A stretch of 64,000 nt of DNA from Pseudomaricurvus alcaniphilus (GTDB taxonomy: Bacteria; Pseudomonadota; Gammaproteobacteria; Pseudomonadales; Cellvibrionaceae): NCBI RefSeq assembly GCF_011440395.1, contig NZ_JAAOIX010000010.1, positions 1-64,000 of the forward strand, written 5' to 3'. Under the pieces are notes generated by a model. That model did not search any database. It was not told where the DNA came from and saw only the letters and a program-made list of their open reading frames with translations. Position 1 is the first letter of the stretch; every line of letters begins with the position of its first letter. Positions 52,196-62,286 of the stretch are shown piece after piece. A program made the position numbers and the translations under genes.

Positions 52196-54628
52196 TTACA
52201 GTGACTGGAAGGAACCGTCGCTGAAGGTGATGACCGCGACGCCGCCATCTTCGTCAATGGTGGCATAGCGGTTGCCGTTCTGGGTGATAGTGCCAGACAC
52301 GGTAACATCACCGGCTTCGGTTTCGGTTTCCGTCAGGGTCAGTTCCACGTCGTTGTGATTGCTGACCGTCAGGCTGTCGCCGCCGTCATAGTTGAAGTCG
52401 AGCTGGTTGCCGCCGTAGCTGATGTTGATATTGGCTTCGCCTTCTTCCAGCCCGGTGCGCTGGATCACAGCTTGCACCTCGATCGGGTCGAGAATGCCCT
52501 GCACATCCATGCTGAACATCACTGTGACCGAGGCTGAGGCAAACTCTGTTGCAGTCTCGTTGCTGCTGCACTCATCGGTCCAGTCGTTGGACGACTCGTT
52601 GACGCCGTCGGCGTTGTTCAGGTAGCCAAAGCTGGAGGAATAATCACAGGTCTCGCTAAAGCCGCTGCCCGCCAAAGCCACGGAGGCCGCCAGTGTATTG
52701 GCGCTGTTGCTAAACTCGCCGCTGAGAACGATGGACAGGCCTTCGACGGTGACGGTTTCCGTGCCCTGGTGGGAGAAATCGCCCGAGTTGGAAAAGTTGG
52801 CACTTCCCTCTGTGGAGGACTGGGTGTTTTCCTCGGTCTCCGTGGAATCGATGCTGAGCAGGTCGGCGCTGACACTCAGGGAGCCGGTAAAGCTGACTGG
52901 ATCAGTCACTTGCGCCGATGCCTGTTGGGCGATAGTGACGCTGAGATCCATGTCCAGGTCTTCGACGGTGATGGCCTCGGCGTAGCTGCCGGACCAGGTG
53001 TCGCTGGAGGTGTAGGAGGTTTCGGTTTGCTGCATGGTGAAGTTGCCGCTTTCTTCGCCTTCATAGTCGACGGTCAAGCTGGCGCTGAAGCCGGAACCTT
53101 CATCCAGGCTCACACTGACCAGCGCAGTGCTGGCGGTGCCGCTCACGGCCAGTGCGGCGCTGGCGTTACCGCTGGCCGTCTCGGTGAGGCTAAAGCCGGT
53201 GTCGGTTTCGCTCTCCTCGTAGCTGTCTTCGATATTGTCGACAAAGCTGACCGATGCACTGAGGTCAACGGCGACGCTGCTGGCGACGCCAGTGCTGCTA
53301 TCGCTGATGCTGACGTCCTGGTCTACCGCAAAGCTGGCGGAGTCGGTAGCGCCGCTGATGGTCACCGTAATGCCGTCGCTGACCCATTCGGTCAGGCTGT
53401 CGTTCAATTCGTAGGCGTACTGGGCCTCGGCGATGGCAGCCATGGCCAGGGCCATGCCCTCGATGGCGAGGGCGGTGTCGGCCGAGGTCAGTTCCGCCGC
53501 CATATCGATTTCCGCGGAGAAGGCCTGCAGGCCGTCGATGTCGCCAGCGCTGATCAGGTTGCGCACCTGCTGCACAAACTGCTTGCTGGCCACCAGGCCC
53601 TCGGAGCCGGCGTCGTCGGGGATGTCGCCCTGGTCCGGAGTGCTGTTGTCGCTGCTGTCGGCGTTGGCTTTCTCAGCGCCGATGTTGGAGGTGAGGGTGA
53701 GCAGGTCCTCGTCTTCACCGTCGAGCCCCTCCAGTGCGGCCACATTGCCGAGCAGGCTGTCGGCTGAGGCGAGAATTTCTTCCAGCGATACGGTGGCAGG
53801 GTTATCGGTGTCACCGCTGCCCTCGTTGTCTGCCAGGCCGGTGTTGACATACTGGTCGACGAAATTATCCAGGGCGTCCTCGACACTGATATCGGTGCTG
53901 GAGCCCAGTGCGGCCTGCACCACGGCGGTGGCCTTGAGGTTGTACTCCAGGGCTTCGGCGCTGGCGGCGTTGACGGACTCGGCATTGGTGATGTCGACAA
54001 TCGGCTGCTGGGTGATGTCGCCAGTGATGCCGAATTTGCTGGCAATCTGGGCGTTGGTGGTCAGTGTTGCTTCACTGGCCTCGATACCGTTGGCCACTTT
54101 ATAGAGGGTGAGGGCTGCGGCGACATTGGTGAGTGGGGTGACGTTGATGGCAATGCTGCTGGCCTCGGTGCCCGCGCTTACCGCGCGCAGGCGGAAGTCG
54201 GCGGCCAGCTCATAGCTGTCGCCAAATACGACCGTGGGGGTGCCGCTGCTGTCGCGCTGGCACACTGCCAGGTCACATTTCATCAAGGTGGTTTCGCCCG
54301 AGTCGGCGCTGGTGATTTCAATCAATAACGGGCTGCCGTCGTAGCTGGCGTCCAGTTCCAGTTCGTAGGAGCCGTCGACGCTGTCGGTCAGCACGGGTCC
54401 GGCAACCAGTTCGCCCTTGTCGCCGGTACTGGTCAACAGCCAGGCATTGGCCACACCGTTGAGGATGATGCCCTTTGAGGCAGAGCCGCTGACAGAGGTG
54501 GAGGAGCCACCCTGCGAGTTACCGGCAGAGGAAGAGTCGCCACCACCACCGCCGCCACCACAGGCGGTAAGAGCGGCACTTATGGCCAGCGGCAGGAGGA
54601 GTCTTTGACAATTCAGGGGGTTAAACAT
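52196..54628 (-). CDS. Large Ser/Thr-rich lipoprotein of unknown function
   Basis: An 810-residue predicted lipoprotein: signal peptide LLLPLAISAALTAC followed by a seven-glycine run and a serine-rich spacer. After about residue 390 the protein is a long stretch of T-V-T-I-S-G-A-type and S-V-S-L-D-E-type beta segments rich in Ser, Thr, Ala and Glu, with repeated GSASFSNSGDFS-like patterns. Only three or four Cys are seen outside the lipobox. I do not recognise the family. The acidic, low-aromatic composition suggests a surface-exposed protein. ATG 54628 is chosen because AAGGA precedes it. Confidence 0.75.
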   Translation of the reverse strand: MFNPLNCQRLLLPLAISAALTACGGGGGGGDSSSAGNSQGGSSTSVSGSASKGIILNGVANAWLLTSTGDKGELVAGPVLTDSVDGSYELELDASYDGSPLLIEITSADSGETTLMKCDLAVCQRDSSGTPTVVFGDSYELAADFRLRAVSAGTEASSIAINVTPLTNVAAALTLYKVANGIEASEATLTTNAQIASKFGITGDITQQPIVDITNAESVNAASAEALEYNLKATAVVQAALGSSTDISVEDALDNFVDQYVNTGLADNEGSGDTDNPATVSLEEILASADSLLGNVAALEGLDGEDEDLLTLTSNIGAEKANADSSDNSTPDQGDIPDDAGSEGLVASKQFVQQVRNLISAGDIDGLQAFSAEIDMAAELTSADTALAIEGMALAMAAIAEAQYAYELNDSLTEWVSDGITVTISGATDSASFAVDQDVSISDSSTGVASSVAVDLSASVSFVDNIEDSYEESETDTGFSLTETASGNASAALAVSGTASTALVSVSLDEGSGFSASLTVDYEGEESGNFTMQQTETSYTSSDTWSGSYAEAITVEDLDMDLSVTIAQQASAQVTDPVSFTGSLSVSADLLSIDSTETEENTQSSTEGSANFSNSGDFSHQGTETVTVEGLSIVLSGEFSNSANTLAASVALAGSGFSETCDYSSSFGYLNNADGVNESSNDWTDECSSNETATEFASASVTVMFSMDVQGILDPIEVQAVIQRTGLEEGEANINISYGGNQLDFNYDGGDSLTVSNHNDVELTLTETETEAGDVTVSGTITQNGNRYATIDEDGGVAVITFSDGSFQSL

Positions 54629-54746
54629 TCGCCATTCCTTGTGTCTTGGTCGGTTCAAATTGTGGCCACGTGGGGCGGCCTGGAGATTGGTAGCCTTACA
54701 GTTTTCAGTGTGTCAAAAGCGGAATGTAAGGTGCTAATAGACGGGG

Positions 54747-54771
54747 TTGCCAGGGAGCATCCGCCTGGCAA
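54747..54771. other. Hairpin between lipoprotein and SYLF genes
   Basis: TTGCCAGG (54747-54754) pairs with CCTGGCAA (54764-54771). The A-rich side means a T-run would precede, not follow, the stem on the minus strand used by both neighbours, so it is not a normal terminator for the SYLF gene. Confidence 0.45.
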
Positions 54772-54838
54772 AAAATAAAAGGCTAGGGAAGGTATAGTTC
54801 AGCAGCTTTCGAGGGTCAAGAAATCGAGGGACGAGAGC

Positions 54839-55423
54839 TTAAAAGCTGTTGAGCCTGGTGTTGTGCCAGTACTTGCTGCCCTGCAGCGTCGCTTGCAGGG
54901 CTACGCCGGCTTCCGTCAGCTGGTAAATGCTGACCCCGGAGATGGCGGTGACTGCTGTGCTGCTCTCTTCGCCCTTGTCAGGGGACTTGATGGCCGCGTC
55001 CGCCTGGCCGGAGAAATCCCAGCCGTAGAGGATAAAGTTGCGATAGGCCTTGGCGGTGTGAAACACAAACACGGCGCGAAAGTCCTTGATGCCAACTCCC
55101 AGGCCGACACCGGCCGAGGCCATCTTCATAAAGGAGTCCTGGCCATTGTAGTTGTTGTGGGCAATGCCATTGCCACCGCCGGCAGCGAAGAACAGCAGGT
55201 TGACGCCCACATTGGAAAACACTGCGTAGCCAGCGGCGTTGCGAATTTCCTCCCGCGTGCCGGGTTGTTGCTGGTACAGCTTTTCCAGTACTTCGTTGCG
55301 CATCGCGTGAATCTTGTCGCGCTGGGCGGCGCTATCGTCGGCCAGCGTGGGGCTCAAAAACGACAGCGCCAGGCAGATAGTCAGCAGGCTTTTAATAAAC
55401 GCAGGGGTTTTAAACATACACAT
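54839..55423 (-). CDS. SYLF-domain (YSC84/Ysc84-like) secreted protein
   Basis: A 194-residue protein with a signal peptide (FIKSLLTICLALSFLSPTLA) and a SYLF lipid-binding domain: AAGYAVFSNVGVNLLFFAAG, GVGLGVGIKDFRAVFVF and the C-terminal AISGVSIYQLTEAGVALQA. Bacterial SYLF proteins are periplasmic or membrane-associated lipid binders of unknown role. ATG 55423 and 55417 are both possible; there is no strong ribosome site. Confidence 0.85.
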   Translation of the reverse strand: MCMFKTPAFIKSLLTICLALSFLSPTLADDSAAQRDKIHAMRNEVLEKLYQQQPGTREEIRNAAGYAVFSNVGVNLLFFAAGGGNGIAHNNYNGQDSFMKMASAGVGLGVGIKDFRAVFVFHTAKAYRNFILYGWDFSGQADAAIKSPDKGEESSTAVTAISGVSIYQLTEAGVALQATLQGSKYWHNTRLNSF

Positions 55424-55690
55424 ACCAGATAAATTTTCAGGGTGACAAGTTTAATGTCGAACGGCGCTATAGACCAGAGCGGCGGCGATAGATTCACAAC
55501 TCGTTGAAAAAATAAGGCAGTAGCACTACAAGCCAATAGCACATGAAACCAGCAAGGCAATAAGCCCGATGGCACAATTATTTGCGCCTGTGCGGCATGG
55601 CCCGGCAGGGCCGGTTTGACTTTGTGCCGCTGCCTGCATAGAGTTGCCAGCTGCCCAAAACACCGCTCTAGATTAATTGGAAGTTTGCTG

Positions 55691-56302
55691 ATGTCCAACG
55701 ACGAAAAGAAAAACCGGAAACACAAAGCCGCCATGGAAAAACAGAAAGCTAAAGTGGATGCGCGCATCGAGGAGGCTTCGGCCGAGCGTGGTGTGGCGAT
55801 ACTGCTGACCGGCAACGGCAAGGGTAAGTCCAGCTCGGCCTTTGGCATGGTGATGCGCGCGCTGGGCTACGGCCACAAGGTGGGCGTGGTGCAGTTTATC
55901 AAGGGGGTGCAACTGTCGGGCGAGGAAATCTTTCTGCGCGACCATAGCGACCAGGTGGAGCTCTATCAAATGGGTACCGGCTTTACCTGGAATACCCAGG
56001 ATCGCACGGCCGATATCGCCGCTGCCGAGCGCACTTGGGCGGTGGCGGAGCCGATGCTGCGCGACCCGTCCTACAACCTGGTAGTGCTCGATGAACTGAC
56101 CTATATGATCGCTTACAAATACCTGGATGAGGATAGGGTCGTCAGCGCCCTGCGCAACCGCCCGCTGGAGCAGAGCGTGGTGGTGACCGGCCGCGGCGGC
56201 GGTTCCAAGCTGCAGGAGATCATGGACACCGTATCCGAGGTAAAGGAAATCAAGCACGCCTTCAAGGCCGGTATCAAGGCGCGTCAGGGGGTGGATTTCT
56301 GA
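55691..56302 (+). CDS. cobO: Cob(I)yrinic acid a,c-diamide adenosyltransferase
   Basis: A 203-residue ATP:corrinoid adenosyltransferase of the CobO/BtuR/CobA type. It transfers the adenosyl group from ATP to cobalt(I) corrinoids. The P-loop GNGKGKSSSAFG (about residues 42-53) and the segments VVQFIKG, GFTWNTQD and LDELTYMI are diagnostic. It has GGAAG before ATG 55691. No other cobalamin gene is adjacent, so it may serve B12 salvage. Confidence 0.93.
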   Translation: MSNDEKKNRKHKAAMEKQKAKVDARIEEASAERGVAILLTGNGKGKSSSAFGMVMRALGYGHKVGVVQFIKGVQLSGEEIFLRDHSDQVELYQMGTGFTWNTQDRTADIAAAERTWAVAEPMLRDPSYNLVVLDELTYMIAYKYLDEDRVVSALRNRPLEQSVVVTGRGGGSKLQEIMDTVSEVKEIKHAFKAGIKARQGVDF

Positions 56303-56338
56303 TTGTGTCGCAGTGGGTTAATCAGGGGCTGGGCTGAA

Positions 56339-57673
56339 TCAGAGGCTGCGCAAGAAGTCGTCGAGGCTGGTGTTGTTATCCAGGCTGCGAATCTTGCGTG
56401 CCAGGTGGTCCTGGGGCCCGAAGCGGCGCTCATCGTAGCTGATCTGGCGGCGGTAAGCGGGGGCGGCTGACTGTAGCTCCAGCGGTTGGCCGCCCGGTGG
56501 TTGGTGATCCGGTAGCGGGTTCTGCGCTGCGGGGGGCGCCGCGGCGGCGCTCGGCAGTGGAGCAATGGCCTCGAGGGTGGCCAACCGGGTTTCTACCTGG
56601 CGCTTGATCTGACTTATCTGGGATGTACTGAATTCACCTGGACCGGCGTGTTCCAACAGGGCCGAAATCAGCGTCAGTGCCTTGTCAGCGGGGATCGCAG
56701 ATGCGCTGTCAATGTAATCCACCATCGCCTGGATACTGGGAGCGGCCGGGTCCACAGCGTCGCTGGCGGCCGGCATCGCTGGAGCAGCACTGGTAATCGC
56801 TGGGCTGTCCTGCGGTTGGCGGGTAGCGATTACGCCGCGCCAGTACTGGCTGAGCAATTGCGGCTGCACCTGGCGTTCATTAAACAGGGAGTTGAGGCTG
56901 TCGGCCAGGCGCAGGAACAGCCGGCAGGAGGGGTCGTGGGTGGGTAGGGTCGCCACCGGCTTTTGGCTGGCCACCGCGACCCGCATGCTCTCGTCCATCC
57001 AGACACTGCCCAGGTAATCCGCTTCTATGCCGATATACTTGCGCACTGCCGCCTGGAAGCGGCGGAAGATGGCTTGGGGTTGATCGCTGGACGACACCAT
57101 GTTGACAATAACCAGAACCCGGCGCTGGTAGCCTTTGCGCTGCATGGCCTTGAGCAGGGAGAAGGCGTCCGTCAGGGAGGTGGGTTCCGGGGTGATTACC
57201 AGGGCGGCCACCTGGGCGGATTCAATCATATTGATGGTGACCGAGGAAATCCCCGCGGCAGTATCCACCAGTAGCCAGTCGAACGCGGCTTCGATTTGCT
57301 GCAGGCCGTTGATCAGGCTGACCTGGTCCGGCTGATTGAGTTCGGCGCAGCGAGTGATCCCGGAGGCGCCGGGAATGATCGCCAGGCCCTCCGGCCCCGG
57401 CAGCAGGATCTCCTGCATGCTGCGCTCACCGGTAAGCAAGTGCTCCAGGGTGTATTGCGGCTGCAAACCGAGCAGGATATTGACATTGGCGAGACCGGTG
57501 TCACCGTCCAGCAGGCAGACCCGATGCTGCAGACGTGCCAGCGCAATCGCCAGATTCACAGCTATACTGGTCTTGCCGACCCCGCCTTTACCACCGGTTA
57601 TCGCGACAACATGGGGCCCGGGATTGGCGTAGTTGCCCCGCGCAGGCGCAGAAGAGGAGTCAGATTGGCTCAT
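56339..57673 (-). CDS. FlhG/MinD-like ParA-family ATPase
   Basis: A 444-residue protein. Residues about 20-270 form a ParA/MinD ATPase domain with [18 protein letters not shown] as deviant Walker A, DGDTGLANVNILLG and VDTAAGISS; the GLANVNI element is typical of FlhG/YlxH. The C-terminal 170 residues are Ala/Pro-rich with a helical stretch (QISQIKRQVETRLATLE) and no clear match to the FlhG C-terminus. No flagellar genes lie in the window. It may position a polar complex or couple to the signalling proteins on the other side of the divergent promoter; that is inference. Confidence 0.82.
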   Translation of the reverse strand: MSQSDSSSAPARGNYANPGPHVVAITGGKGGVGKTSIAVNLAIALARLQHRVCLLDGDTGLANVNILLGLQPQYTLEHLLTGERSMQEILLPGPEGLAIIPGASGITRCAELNQPDQVSLINGLQQIEAAFDWLLVDTAAGISSVTINMIESAQVAALVITPEPTSLTDAFSLLKAMQRKGYQRRVLVIVNMVSSSDQPQAIFRRFQAAVRKYIGIEADYLGSVWMDESMRVAVASQKPVATLPTHDPSCRLFLRLADSLNSLFNERQVQPQLLSQYWRGVIATRQPQDSPAITSAAPAMPAASDAVDPAAPSIQAMVDYIDSASAIPADKALTLISALLEHAGPGEFSTSQISQIKRQVETRLATLEAIAPLPSAAAAPPAAQNPLPDHQPPGGQPLELQSAAPAYRRQISYDERRFGPQDHLARKIRSLDNNTSLDDFLRSL

Positions 57674-57853
57674 GAGTGGCCACTGTAGCGTCTTTGAAAA
57701 AAATCAATTTCGTTGCCAGCTCGCGTGTTTTTCCTGCTAATAGTGCCATTTTATGTGGCGTTCGGCCTAAAGTCTTTAACCTGGACTTTCAAAGTCTGGC
57801 TATATTTACTACTATCGATTGTCGTGATAATAAACATTTTCAGGAAGTAATGC

Positions 57854-59956
57854 ATGCCAGCTGGCGGTGACGCAATACAAAAAGAGTTGGCAGGGTCGAA
57901 ACTGCCGCCGCTGCCACATGTGTTAGTGGAGCTTTTGCGCGCCTGTCAGGACCAGTCCTCCAGCTTTCAGGATATGGCCAAAATCGTTGCCAACGATGCC
58001 GTTATCGCCGCCCAGTTGATCATGGTGGCCAATACCTCCTATTACTCGCGCAAGGGCAATGTGGCGACCATCGAGCGCGCTTTGCTGTTGCTGGGCACGG
58101 ATACACTGAAGACCATGGCCATCACCGCCTCGGTGCAGCAGATGTGCGATGGCTTTCTGCCCACCGATCCGGCTTATTACAAGAGCTACTGGAAGCGATC
58201 CCTGCGCTGCGCCCTGATAGCCAAGGCTCTGGCGCATCTTACCAGCTTTTCCTCGCCGGACGAGGCCTATCTGATTGGCCTGCTGCACAACATCGGTGAG
58301 CTGGTGTTGGCGGTCAACCACACCGGTGCCTACCCGGAGTTGCTGACCCTGGTCAATGGTGGCAGCCAGGCGGAGCTGGAAAACACTCGCTTCCAGACCA
58401 ATCACTGCGAGCTGGGCAGTCAACTGGCCCGGCAATGGGGGCTGGACGCCTTTGCTGCCGATGCCATTGCCTACCATCACGAAGCGGTTAATGAGGTGGT
58501 CGATGCCCACCATCTCACCAAGATTATTTTCCTGGCCGCCAAGTTGGCCGATGAACCTCTGCACGCCGCGCTCGACGATGAGGCTATCGAACTGGCGGGG
58601 ATCGAGGCGGCGGAGCGGCTGTTCGATTTGAGCGGCGCCCTGGCCCGGGAGATTGCGGCCAAGGTGACCGATGAGGTCAGCCGTATAGCGGACGCCTTGG
58701 CGATCGATCTGCAGGGGGACGAGCACCAGGATATGGCCGAGATGAAATCCCGTCTCGGGCAGCAACTGCAGCGGCGCCTGGTGAACCAGGAAATGTCCAC
58801 CATGTTGCAGTCGTCAGCGGAGGCGCAGGCGGTGGCTCCCGAGACATTGTCCCAGGCGGTCAATATCATGTTTGGCTATCGCCAAACCCTGCTGCTGGAG
58901 TTTGCCCGTGGCCAGAATGCCCTGCTGTTCCAGCCGCCGGCGGCGAGCGCCGGCGCTATCGCCATTGCACTCTCCTCCAGTGGCAGCCTGGTGGCCGCCT
59001 GCGCCAAAGCCGGTGAAGTGATGTGGTCGCACGCCCCAGCAGGAAACACGGTGAACCTGACGGTGGTGGATCGGCAGTTGCTGCGGCTCTGTGGCGGCCA
59101 GGCAATGGTCTGTGTTCCGGTGTCGGCTGGCGGGCAATTGCAGGGCGTACTGGTGATGGGCGATGCAAGCAATACCCCGCCCGATGGTGTAAGCTTGGCG
59201 CTATTAAAGGATTTTGCCGGACATGTAGCAACGCTATTGAGCGCCAAAGACGCAGCCCAATCTGCGGTTGATGACAAGGTGTTGGAGCTGCAAGAAAAAG
59301 TGCGTGCGGTGGTGCATGAGGCCAATAACCCGTTGACCATCATTCGCAATTACCTGGAGGCGCTGTCCGGCGCAGCCGACGCAGAGGACGACGACAGTAG
59401 CGGCGGCCAGGAGTACCGGATACTGCGCGAAGAGGTGGACCGCGCCAGTCAAATCCTGATGCGGCTGCAGGACCTGGAGCAGGACGCAGCCGAGGCGCCA
59501 GCGGCGATGTCGCTCAACCAGGAAATTAAAGCTCTGGTGACGGTGTTCCAGCAGTCCATCTGCCGCACCAGTAAGGTGGAGTGCAAGCTGCGCTTGAGCC
59601 CGAAGTTGGACGCCGCAGTGTTTCCCAGGAATCAACTGCGCCAGATTGTGACCAACCTGGTGAAGAATGCCGTAGAGGCGATGCCCAGAGGGGGCGAAAT
59701 CAGGATTTCCACGGCGCTGGTGACCAGTTCTGATCGGGGTAAAAGCGCTGAGATAATCATTGCCGATAACGGGCCGGGGTTGCCGGACCAAATCGTCAGT
59801 AATTTGTTTAAACCGGGATATTCCACTAAGGATGGTTACCACTCCGGGCTTGGGTTGAGCATTACCCGCAGTCTGGTAGAGGAAGTCGGGGGGTTGATTA
59901 GTTGTCAATCCGGTGAGCGTGGTACCCAGTTCAGGGTTGTCATACCAATGGCCTGA
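57854..59956 (+). CDS. HDOD-domain sensor histidine kinase
   Basis: A 700-residue cytoplasmic protein. Residues about 15-215 are an HDOD domain (LPPLPHVLVELLRACQDQSS, SYYSRKGNVATIERALLLLG), residues about 320-470 look like a GAF-type sensor, and the kinase core has the phospho-acceptor box VHEANNPLTIIRNYLEAL (H488) and an ATPase with TNLVKNAVEAMP, DNGPGLP and GLGLS. No membrane segment is visible. HDOD modules mediate protein contact without catalysis, so this kinase would sense a partner or ligand inside the cell. The next gene encodes a receiver-containing c-di-GMP protein and is the likely phosphotransfer partner. Confidence 0.88.
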   Translation: MPAGGDAIQKELAGSKLPPLPHVLVELLRACQDQSSSFQDMAKIVANDAVIAAQLIMVANTSYYSRKGNVATIERALLLLGTDTLKTMAITASVQQMCDGFLPTDPAYYKSYWKRSLRCALIAKALAHLTSFSSPDEAYLIGLLHNIGELVLAVNHTGAYPELLTLVNGGSQAELENTRFQTNHCELGSQLARQWGLDAFAADAIAYHHEAVNEVVDAHHLTKIIFLAAKLADEPLHAALDDEAIELAGIEAAERLFDLSGALAREIAAKVTDEVSRIADALAIDLQGDEHQDMAEMKSRLGQQLQRRLVNQEMSTMLQSSAEAQAVAPETLSQAVNIMFGYRQTLLLEFARGQNALLFQPPAASAGAIAIALSSSGSLVAACAKAGEVMWSHAPAGNTVNLTVVDRQLLRLCGGQAMVCVPVSAGGQLQGVLVMGDASNTPPDGVSLALLKDFAGHVATLLSAKDAAQSAVDDKVLELQEKVRAVVHEANNPLTIIRNYLEALSGAADAEDDDSSGGQEYRILREEVDRASQILMRLQDLEQDAAEAPAAMSLNQEIKALVTVFQQSICRTSKVECKLRLSPKLDAAVFPRNQLRQIVTNLVKNAVEAMPRGGEIRISTALVTSSDRGKSAEIIIADNGPGLPDQIVSNLFKPGYSTKDGYHSGLGLSITRSLVEEVGGLISCQSGERGTQFRVVIPMA

Positions 59957-60057
59957 GCGAGGCCGTTGCGCTCGGCCAACCAGCGTTCGTCCAACCTAAT
60001 TGTTGGATAATTGGTTAGCTGGCCCCCAAATACCAATACTTTAGGAATTGAGCTTGT

Positions 60058-62226
60058 ATGGGACACAGTTCTCAATCATTTTCCCTGAAAGAGGCGGATG
60101 TAGCTATTCTGGCGGTTGACGATGAGCCGCGTATGCTCGACAGCTTGCTCGCCTGCCTCAAGCCCTACCGTCTCAATATCGATACCGCATTGGGCGGCGC
60201 CAGGGCGTGTGAAAAGCTGCTCGCCGGGCACTACGACCTGGTATTACTCGACCTGAACATGCCCGATATTGATGGCCACCAGGTGTTGGAGTTCGCCGCC
60301 GAACACGGCTTGCGCTGCCCGTTTATCGTGGTGAGTGGCGAGTCCTCCTTCGATGCGGTCACCAAGGCGCTGCGGCACGGGGTGAGCGATTACCTGAAAA
60401 AGCCCTACAGTGTCGATGAGTTGGTCACTACCGTATCCAATGTCCTGCAACAGCAGTTGCTGCAAAAAGAGCACAACCTAATGCAGTTGCGGCTGCAGCA
60501 GTCCGAGGGGCTGCACCGCTATATCGTCAACAGTTCACCCGATATTATTTTTATGCTCGATAAACGCGGGCGTATTACTTTTATCAACGAAAAAGTCGAG
60601 GCCCTGCTGGGCTACAAACGATCGGAGTTGATCGGCAGGCCCTGTCTCAACCTGATCGATCACGAAGATAGAAACAAGGCAATTTACTATTATCACAAGG
60701 GCGCGGCCGAATCACAGGGCGGCGCCAACTTTGAAATTTGCCTGCGCCGCAAAGGCCCATCACACCTGCCACGGCACTTTGACATTACCCTGTTCCCGGT
60801 GGACAACAGCCAGCTGGTGGCCGACCATATCAGTGGCGTGTCGGGCAGCGTGATCTACGGCGCGGCGCGGGATATCACCGAGCAAAAGGAGGCGGAAGAA
60901 TTTATCAGCTTCCAGGCCTACCACGACACCCTGACCCGCTTGCCCAACCGGGCATTGTTTAAAGACCGCCTCAGCCTCGCCATCAATCAGGCGACCCGCA
61001 ACAAGCAGATGTTGGCGGTGATGTTCCTGGATCTCGACCGCTTTAAAAATATCAACGATACCCTCGGCCACTCTATTGGTGATCTGTTGCTGGAAAAAGT
61101 GGCCCGGCGATTGGAGCTGGTGCTGCGTTCCGGCGACACCCTGTCGCGTTTTGGCGGGGATGAATTTACCCTGCTGTTACCGGCGTTGAACAGTAACCAG
61201 GATGCCATGCAGATTGCGGAAAAAATCATTGCGACACTGCGTGAACCCTTTGATGTGGACGGCATGCAGCTGTTTGTCGGGGTCAGTATTGGTATTGCCC
61301 TGTACCCGGAGTCGGGATCCAATATTGAGCAGCTGATTAAAAATGCCGACCAGGCGATGTATCACGTCAAGGAGCGCGGCAAGGACGGCTACTGTTTCTA
61401 CGCCGCCAGCATGAGCGATGACCTGAGTCGCCAGGTCAAGCTGGAGCGCGACCTCAGGGTTGCCCTCGAGGCCAATCAATTTGTGGTCTATTACCAGCCC
61501 CTGATCGAAATTGCGACCGGGGCCATTGTCGGTGTGGAGGCCCTGGTGCGCTGGCAGCACCCGGAGCGGGGTGTCATATGCCCGGTGGAGTTTATTACCT
61601 TTGCCGAAGAGACCCGCCTGATCAACGAGATTGGGCGCCGAGTACTGGTGGCTGCATGCACCGAAGTCAAACGCTGGATCGACATCACCGGGCACAAGTT
61701 GCGCCTGGCGGTGAACTTTTCCCCGGTGCAAATGGATGACCAGGATTTTGTCGATCTGCTGCACAGCGTGCTGCAAGAAACCGGATTTCCGGTGGAAATG
61801 TTCGAGCTGGAGCTCACCGAAAATACCTTTATCCACAACCTCGACCACATTGCCGGCAAAATTGAGCGGTTGGTGGACCACGGCATGACCGTGGCCATCG
61901 ATGACTTTGGTACCGGCTACTCGTCACTCAACTATCTGAACAAGTTGCCAATTCACACCCTTAAGATCGATCGCTGTTTTATCCAGCAAATTCCCAACCT
62001 GGAGGACGGCTCCTCCTGCGTGGTGAACGCCATTACCGCCATGGCCAAGGGCTTGCACCTGAATATCGTCGCCGAAGGGGTGGAAACCCGGGAGCAGCTG
62101 GATTACGTGCGCGAGTTGGGTTGCAACGAGGCCCAGGGCTTTTACTGCGGGCGCCCGCAACCGGGCGAAGCGGTCCTCGACCTGATCGCCGCGCAGCAGC
62201 AGTTGAGTCTTGGCAGTTTGGCGTGA
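60058..62226 (+). CDS. Response regulator with PAS, GGDEF and EAL domains
   Basis: A 722-residue hybrid c-di-GMP protein: receiver (about 1-130; D65 in LVLLDLNMPDIDG, K in KKPYS), PAS (about 150-280), GGDEF (about 285-455) and EAL (about 465-715). The diguanylate cyclase site is GGDEF (366-370) with an intact inhibitory RxxD (RSGD) five residues before it. The EAL motif is E494-A495-L496, and DDFGTGYSSL is present, so both activities may be retained. It should convert signals from the upstream HDOD kinase into changes of c-di-GMP level, affecting motility or biofilm formation. Confidence 0.93.
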   Translation: MGHSSQSFSLKEADVAILAVDDEPRMLDSLLACLKPYRLNIDTALGGARACEKLLAGHYDLVLLDLNMPDIDGHQVLEFAAEHGLRCPFIVVSGESSFDAVTKALRHGVSDYLKKPYSVDELVTTVSNVLQQQLLQKEHNLMQLRLQQSEGLHRYIVNSSPDIIFMLDKRGRITFINEKVEALLGYKRSELIGRPCLNLIDHEDRNKAIYYYHKGAAESQGGANFEICLRRKGPSHLPRHFDITLFPVDNSQLVADHISGVSGSVIYGAARDITEQKEAEEFISFQAYHDTLTRLPNRALFKDRLSLAINQATRNKQMLAVMFLDLDRFKNINDTLGHSIGDLLLEKVARRLELVLRSGDTLSRFGGDEFTLLLPALNSNQDAMQIAEKIIATLREPFDVDGMQLFVGVSIGIALYPESGSNIEQLIKNADQAMYHVKERGKDGYCFYAASMSDDLSRQVKLERDLRVALEANQFVVYYQPLIEIATGAIVGVEALVRWQHPERGVICPVEFITFAEETRLINEIGRRVLVAACTEVKRWIDITGHKLRLAVNFSPVQMDDQDFVDLLHSVLQETGFPVEMFELELTENTFIHNLDHIAGKIERLVDHGMTVAIDDFGTGYSSLNYLNKLPIHTLKIDRCFIQQIPNLEDGSSCVVNAITAMAKGLHLNIVAEGVETREQLDYVRELGCNEAQGFYCGRPQPGEAVLDLIAAQQQLSLGSLA

Positions 62227-62286
62227 TTCCACGCGCGAACCGCTGGCGGCTGTGGTCTTGCAAGTGCGGGCAGGAGTGATTGAGTC

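Noticed and set aside
54747-54771. Terminator for the SYLF gene
   Set aside because: On the transcribed strand the T-run precedes the stem instead of following it, so it was listed only as a hairpin.
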